From contig JBFWQM010000109.1 in NCBI GenBank assembly GCA_050249455.1, positions 1 to 16,512 on the forward strand: a DNA stretch of 16,512 nt, written 5' to 3'. The position numbers and the translations under genes are program-made. Below are positions 13,417 to 16,512 of this stretch, in pieces; position 1 is the first letter of the stretch; the number at the start of each line of letters is the position of its first letter. Under the pieces are notes generated by a model, which saw only the letters and a list, made by a program, of their open reading frames with translations, ran no database searches and was not told the DNA's origin. The stretch is from JBFWQM01 sp050249455 (GTDB lineage: Bacteria > Pseudomonadota > Alphaproteobacteria > MPNO01 > VGEU01).

Positions 13417-14412
13417 TCAGCCTTGCGGCTCGCGCTTGAACAGGTCCTTCAGGCGCAGCCCGTCGCCTGGCGCGCCGTCGAACGCGGTGCCGGTCTTACC
13501 GGCGCGGAACCGGTCGCGCGCCCGCGTATAGGCGTCGTCCGAAAGCGGCACGTACGCGACGTTGTGCGCGGCGGTGCCTGCGTAGGTCAGAAAGAATTCT
13601 ATAAAATCCTTTATTTCAGCCTTCTGTGCCCATTTTTTTGAGACATACATGAAGAGCACGCGCGACAGCGGCCGGTAGCGGCCGCTCAGCACGTTGGCCT
13701 CCGACGGCTCGACGCATTCGGGCGTCGTGTAGCTGACCTTGAGGACCTTCAGCCGTTCGCGGTTCTTCGCGACATAGGCGAACGGCAGGTAGCCCAGGCT
13801 GTGCGGGTCGTTGGCGATGCCGCGCACGATCACGTCGTCATCCTCGCTGCCGGCATAGTCGGCGCGCTGCGACCGCGCCTTGCCGACCACGACTTCGGTG
13901 AAGAAGTCGAAGGTGCCTGAATCGCCGCCAGCGCCGTACAGCGCGATGGGCACGTCGGACCAGGCCGAGTTGAGCTGGCGCCAACGCGTGATCGTGCCCT
14001 GCGCCCCCGGCTGCCACAGTCGCCGCAGCTCCGCCACGCTGATGCACTCCAGCATGTTGTTCGCCGGGTTGACCGCGATGGAGAGCGCGTCGTAGGCGAC
14101 CGGCAGCTCGATGTAGTCGATGCCCGCCGCCTTGCAGGTCGCCATCTCCTGCCGCGAGATCGGGCGGGAGGCATTCGAGATCGCCGTCTCGCCGCGGCAA
14201 AACTTGCGGAAGCCGCCGGTGGTGCCGGAGAACGCAACCGAGAACTGCGCCGCCTCGCCCTTTGCCTTGCGGTATTCGATGCCGACCGCCTCGGTGAGGG
14301 GGAAGACGGTGCTGGAGCCGTCGATCTGGATGGTCTGCGCCATCGGATTCGCCGGCAGGGCAAGGCCCATCGCCAACGTGAGCGCCAATCTCGAAAGCAG
14401 CTTTCGCCTCAT
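13417..14412 (-). CDS. pstS: PstS-type phosphate ABC transporter substrate-binding protein
   Basis: A 331-residue periplasmic protein with a signal peptide (1-25, cut near NPMAQT). Phosphate-contact segments of the PstS/SphX family are present: IDGSSTVFPLTEA (30-42), FSGTTGGFRKFCRGE (61-75), and YGAGGDSGTFDFFTEVV (159-175), followed by DPHSLGYLPFAYV. It binds phosphate, and possibly arsenate, for a PstCAB permease not found here. Start ATG 14412 has GAGGG about 6 nt upstream. A Pho box lies 54 bp further upstream, so phosphate starvation should induce it. It is divergent from the arsenic genes, where an extra selective phosphate binder would help phosphate uptake under arsenate. Codons 258-276 are strikingly AT-rich compared with the rest. 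A sensor role such as that of arsenic-binding homologues (AioX-like) cannot be excluded. Confidence 0.9.
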   Translation of the reverse strand: MRRKLLSRLALTLAMGLALPANPMAQTIQIDGSSTVFPLTEAVGIEYRKAKGEAAQFSVAFSGTTGGFRKFCRGETAISNASRPISRQEMATCKAAGIDYIELPVAYDALSIAVNPANNMLECISVAELRRLWQPGAQGTITRWRQLNSAWSDVPIALYGAGGDSGTFDFFTEVVVGKARSQRADYAGSEDDDVIVRGIANDPHSLGYLPFAYVAKNRERLKVLKVSYTTPECVEPSEANVLSGRYRPLSRVLFMYVSKKWAQKAEIKDFIEFFLTYAGTAAHNVAYVPLSDDAYTRARDRFRAGKTGTAFDGAPGDGLRLKDLFKREPQG

Positions 14413-14466
14413 GAGTACCCTCGAGCGATTTATTCCATGTTTCTAGTTATATTGGCATACTGAACG

Positions 14467-14484
14467 ATGACAGCTGAATGACAG
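14467..14484 (-). promoter_or_regulatory. Pho box (PhoB binding site) upstream of pstS
   Basis: On the minus strand the site reads CTGTCATTCAGCTGTCAT: two perfect CTGTCAT half-sites 11 bp apart, matching the known PhoB box half-site sequence and spacing. A -10-like TATAAC lies 15 bp downstream toward pstS (14446-14451). It replaces a normal -35, as expected for a PhoB-activated promoter. The site lies about 110 bp upstream of the divergent arsenic gene, which could also feel bound PhoB. Confidence 0.88.
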
Positions 14485-14558
14485 AAACCTCAGAAACCAT
14501 CTATATGATCGATATTTTTTCTGCTTCCCAGGAATTATAACGCGGTGCAAACCGGCGC

Positions 14559-14586
14559 TTGACCTGCCGATAAATTCCGCTATTCT
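14559..14586 (+). promoter_or_regulatory. Promoter of the arsR-arsC fusion gene; probable leaderless transcript
   Basis: TTGACC (14559-14564) and TATTCT (14581-14586) are 16 bp apart. The ATG at 14593 begins 7 bp after the -10, close to where transcription would start. No ribosome binding site is seen before the ATG (GGTTTT only). Together these suggest that the mRNA begins at or next to the start codon. Confidence 0.6.
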
Positions 14587-14592
14587 GGTTTT

Positions 14593-15423
14593 ATGGAATC
14601 AGATCGCCTTGCGGTGGCGTTTGCCGCCTTGTCGCAGGAAGTCCGGGTTCGTCTCATCCAGGCGCTGGCGGCCGAGGGGCCGGCCGGGTTGCCGGTGAAG
14701 GCGCTGCGCGCGCTCGTCGGGATACCGGCCTCCACCCTGTCGTTCCATCTTGCGGCGCTGGAACAGGCGGGCCTTGTCCAGGGGGTCCGGCGCGGACGCG
14801 AGGTGATCTACGCCATACGCCCGCCGGGCGGGCGCGAGCTGGGATCGTTCGTCGCGGCGACCTTCGGCAACGACGCCCTTGCCCCGTTGCCGCCGCCGGA
14901 GGCCGCGCCCGCCGGACTGACACCGTCCTTCAACGTGCTGTTCCTGTGCACCCACAACGCCGCCCGCTCGATCATGGCGCAGGCGATCCTGGAAGCGATG
15001 GGCGGGGCGGGCTTCCGCGCCTATTCCGCCGGCTCGGCGCCGCTGCCGCAGCCGGACGCCGCCGTGCTCCACCGCCTGCAGGCGCTCGGCCACCCGGTGG
15101 ACCATCTGCGCAGCAAGTCGTGGTACGAGTTCACCGGGCGGGACGCGCCGCGGATGGATTTCGTCATCACCCTGTGCGCCCCGCCGGAGGGACAGACGCC
15201 GCCGGACTTCGGCGACCGCGCCATCGCCGCCGACTGGCCGCTGCCCGACCCGGCACGCTTTACCGGCAGCGCGGTCGAGCGCGGCGTCCTGTTCGACCAG
15301 ATCTATGACGGCATCCGCCGTCGGCTCGAGACGTTCTGCGCCCTGCCCTTCGCCGCCCTGGATCGCATGACCGCCCAGGCGCGGGTGGACGCGCTTGCCG
15401 GCGGGGCGCGGGTCGCGGCCTGA
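14593..15423 (+). CDS. ArsR-type helix-turn-helix fused to an ArsC/LMW protein-tyrosine-phosphatase domain
   Basis: A 276-residue fusion. Residues 1-80 form an ArsR/SmtB winged helix (LSQEVRVRLIQAL, then LRALVGIPASTLSFHLAALEQAGLV). Residues 113-255 form a low-molecular-weight phosphatase/ArsC domain with the P-loop FLCTHNAARS (nucleophile Cys119, Arg125) and the DP acid loop near Asp219. The protein has only three cysteines: 119, 195 and 249. The DNA-binding domain has none, so the known ArsR arsenite sites cannot form there. Cys195 fits the second ArsC cysteine, but the third (normally 7-8 residues later) is replaced, the segment reading CAPPEGQTPP. Cys249 might substitute. It starts the arsenic operon; GAPDH follows after 14 bp. 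It could be a repressor with reductase activity, or an arsenate sensor. The start lacks a ribosome site and fits a leaderless mRNA. Confidence 0.9.
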   Translation: MESDRLAVAFAALSQEVRVRLIQALAAEGPAGLPVKALRALVGIPASTLSFHLAALEQAGLVQGVRRGREVIYAIRPPGGRELGSFVAATFGNDALAPLPPPEAAPAGLTPSFNVLFLCTHNAARSIMAQAILEAMGGAGFRAYSAGSAPLPQPDAAVLHRLQALGHPVDHLRSKSWYEFTGRDAPRMDFVITLCAPPEGQTPPDFGDRAIAADWPLPDPARFTGSAVERGVLFDQIYDGIRRRLETFCALPFAALDRMTAQARVDALAGGARVAA

Positions 15424-15437
15424 AAGGGGAGTTAACG

Positions 15438-16481
15438 ATGGGCGTCGGGATCAACGGCATGGGCCGCATCGGCAGGCTGGCGCTGCGCGCCGCGCTCGGC
15501 GGCGTGGTGCGCGACGAGGCCGACCCGCGCGCCGGCGCGCGGCTCGAGGTCCGGCACGTCAACGAGCTGAAGGGCGGCGCCGCGGCGACCGCGCATCTCC
15601 TGGAGTTCGACAGCATCCACGGCCGCTGGCGCACCGCGTTCGCGGTGGAAAACGACAGCGCGATCACAGTTGGCAACCGGCGGCTCGGCTTCACCGCCGC
15701 CGCCCGGCCGGGCGAAGTGCCGTGGGGCGACCTCGGCTGCCACGTCGTCCTCGAATGCACCGGTAAGTTCCTGAAGCCGGACGATCTCCAGGGCTATTTC
15801 GACCAGGGCGTGAAGCGGGTGATCGTCGCCGCGCCAGTCAAGGACGAGCGCGCGCTCAACGTCGTGGTCGGCGTCAACGACAGCGCCTACGACCCTGGAA
15901 AGCATCGGATTCTGACCGCTGCGTCGTGCACGACCAACTGCCTCGCCCCGGTCGTGAAGGTGGTGCATGAGAACATCGGCATACGGCACGGCCAGATCAC
16001 CACGATTCACGATCCGACCAACACCAACGTCGTGGTCGACGCGCCGCACAAGGACCTGCGGCGCGCCCGCTCCGCCCTCAATTCGCTGCAGCCCACGACC
16101 ACCGGCAGCGCGACCGCCATCGCCCTGATCTACCCCGAGCTCAAGGGCCGGCTGAACGGCCATGCGGTGCGCGCGCCGGTGCTCAACGCCAGCCTGACCG
16201 ACTGCGTGTTCGAGCTCAACCGGCCGACCGACGCCGCCGAGGTCAACGCGATGTTCACCGCCGCGGCGGCCGGCCCGCTGGCCGGCATCCTGGGCATCGA
16301 GACACGGCCGCTGGTGTCGGTGGACTACGCCAACGACAGCCGGAGCTCGATCGTCGATGCGCCGAGCACCCTGGTCACCGACGGTACGATGCTGAAGGTC
16401 TACGCCTGGTACGACAACGAGATGGGCTACGCCTGCCGCATGGTCGACCTGGCCGACATCGTGCTGGCCGCGGGCGCGTGA
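15438..16481 (+). CDS. ArsJ-associated glyceraldehyde-3-phosphate dehydrogenase
   Basis: A 347-residue GAPDH: Rossmann motif GINGMGRIGR (4-13), catalytic Cys164 in AASCTTNC, base His191, and WYDNEMGYACRMVDL near the end. The segment after His191 reads HDPTNTNVVVDAPHKDLRRARSALNS in pieces, with PTNTN where housekeeping enzymes have a YTNDQ-like motif. Together with LNASLTDCVFELNRPT this matches the type encoded next to arsJ. This enzyme makes 1-arseno-3-phosphoglycerate from glyceraldehyde-3-phosphate, arsenate and NAD(P)+ in the cytoplasm. ArsJ then exports the product. Start ATG 15438 follows GGGGAG at good spacing. The stop TGA overlaps the arsJ ATG (TGATG), a coupled pair. The arsenate-specific role is based on the neighbour and subfamily likeness; a spare glycolytic role is less likely. 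Confidence 0.93.
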   Translation: MGVGINGMGRIGRLALRAALGGVVRDEADPRAGARLEVRHVNELKGGAAATAHLLEFDSIHGRWRTAFAVENDSAITVGNRRLGFTAAARPGEVPWGDLGCHVVLECTGKFLKPDDLQGYFDQGVKRVIVAAPVKDERALNVVVGVNDSAYDPGKHRILTAASCTTNCLAPVVKVVHENIGIRHGQITTIHDPTNTNVVVDAPHKDLRRARSALNSLQPTTTGSATAIALIYPELKGRLNGHAVRAPVLNASLTDCVFELNRPTDAAEVNAMFTAAAAGPLAGILGIETRPLVSVDYANDSRSSIVDAPSTLVTDGTMLKVYAWYDNEMGYACRMVDLADIVLAAGA

Positions 16482-16512
16482 TGGGCGGGTTGCGCAACTA
16501 CGCGATCGTCAC
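16481..16512 (+). CDS. arsJ: ArsJ organoarsenical efflux permease, N-terminal start only
   Basis: Only 10 codons and a part-codon are visible: MGGLRNYAIV, running off the window. ArsJ proteins (major facilitator superfamily) begin with a very similar L-R-N-Y-x-V segment, and the gene follows the ArsJ-type GAPDH with a TGATG overlap. ArsJ exports 1-arseno-3-phosphoglycerate, which breaks down outside to release arsenate. The identity rests on ten residues and context, so it is likely but not proven here. Confidence 0.75.
   Translation, partial: MGGLRNYAIV

Noticed and set aside
1..16512. CRISPR arrays, tRNA or rRNA genes, insertion sequences, integrase or attachment sites
   Set aside because: I saw no regularly spaced repeats, no cloverleaf-like or rRNA-like sequence, and no transposase or integrase frame.

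Overview
The window is a GC-rich bacterial chromosomal segment, densely packed with genes on both strands. No gap between genes is longer than about 210 bases. It looks alphaproteobacterial. The base composition and gene families fit, and so does a nested inverted repeat at 251-338 built on CTCCGGCTTGACCGGAG, a variant of a dispersed repeat I know from that class. A Rhodospirillales- or Rhizobiales-like host is my best guess; no rRNA or tRNA is present to confirm it.

Region 1 (1-6058) is a catabolic block. It opens with the tail of a quinone oxidoreductase, followed by the repeat/terminator. A meta-cleavage-type alpha/beta hydrolase on the minus strand is divergent from a plus-strand run: fumarylacetoacetate-hydrolase family enzyme, UbiD-type prenylated-FMN decarboxylase, and a large MscS-family channel that overlaps the decarboxylase stop. 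The enzymes would suit degradation of an aromatic or unsaturated acid. No ring-cleavage dioxygenase and no UbiX are in the window.

Region 2 (6059-8884) holds a membrane hybrid histidine kinase with two PAS domains, a kinase core, a degenerate receiver and a canonical receiver. It converges with region 3, with 9 bp between the stop codons.

Region 3 (8894-12750) is a minus-strand operon: alpha/beta hydrolase, luciferase-like (LLM) flavin monooxygenase, TRAP-type solute-binding protein, TetR regulator. A promoter-like site upstream of the first gene is covered by an 18-bp perfect palindrome, a good candidate TetR operator. It reads as an uptake-oxidation-hydrolysis module for an unknown small molecule.

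Region 4 (12850-16512) is an arsenic/phosphate locus. A VOC-family protein and a PstS phosphate-binding protein lie on the minus strand; pstS is preceded by a well-matched Pho box. Divergently, a leaderless-looking gene encodes an ArsR helix-turn-helix fused to an ArsC/LMW-phosphatase domain. It is followed by an ArsJ-associated GAPDH and the first codons of arsJ. GAPDH plus ArsJ convert arsenate to 1-arseno-3-phosphoglycerate and export it. The fused regulator has no cysteine in its DNA-binding domain and lacks the usual last resolving cysteine of ArsC, so it may sense arsenate rather than act as a standard arsenate reductase with an arsenite-sensing repressor. This is the most interesting part of the window.
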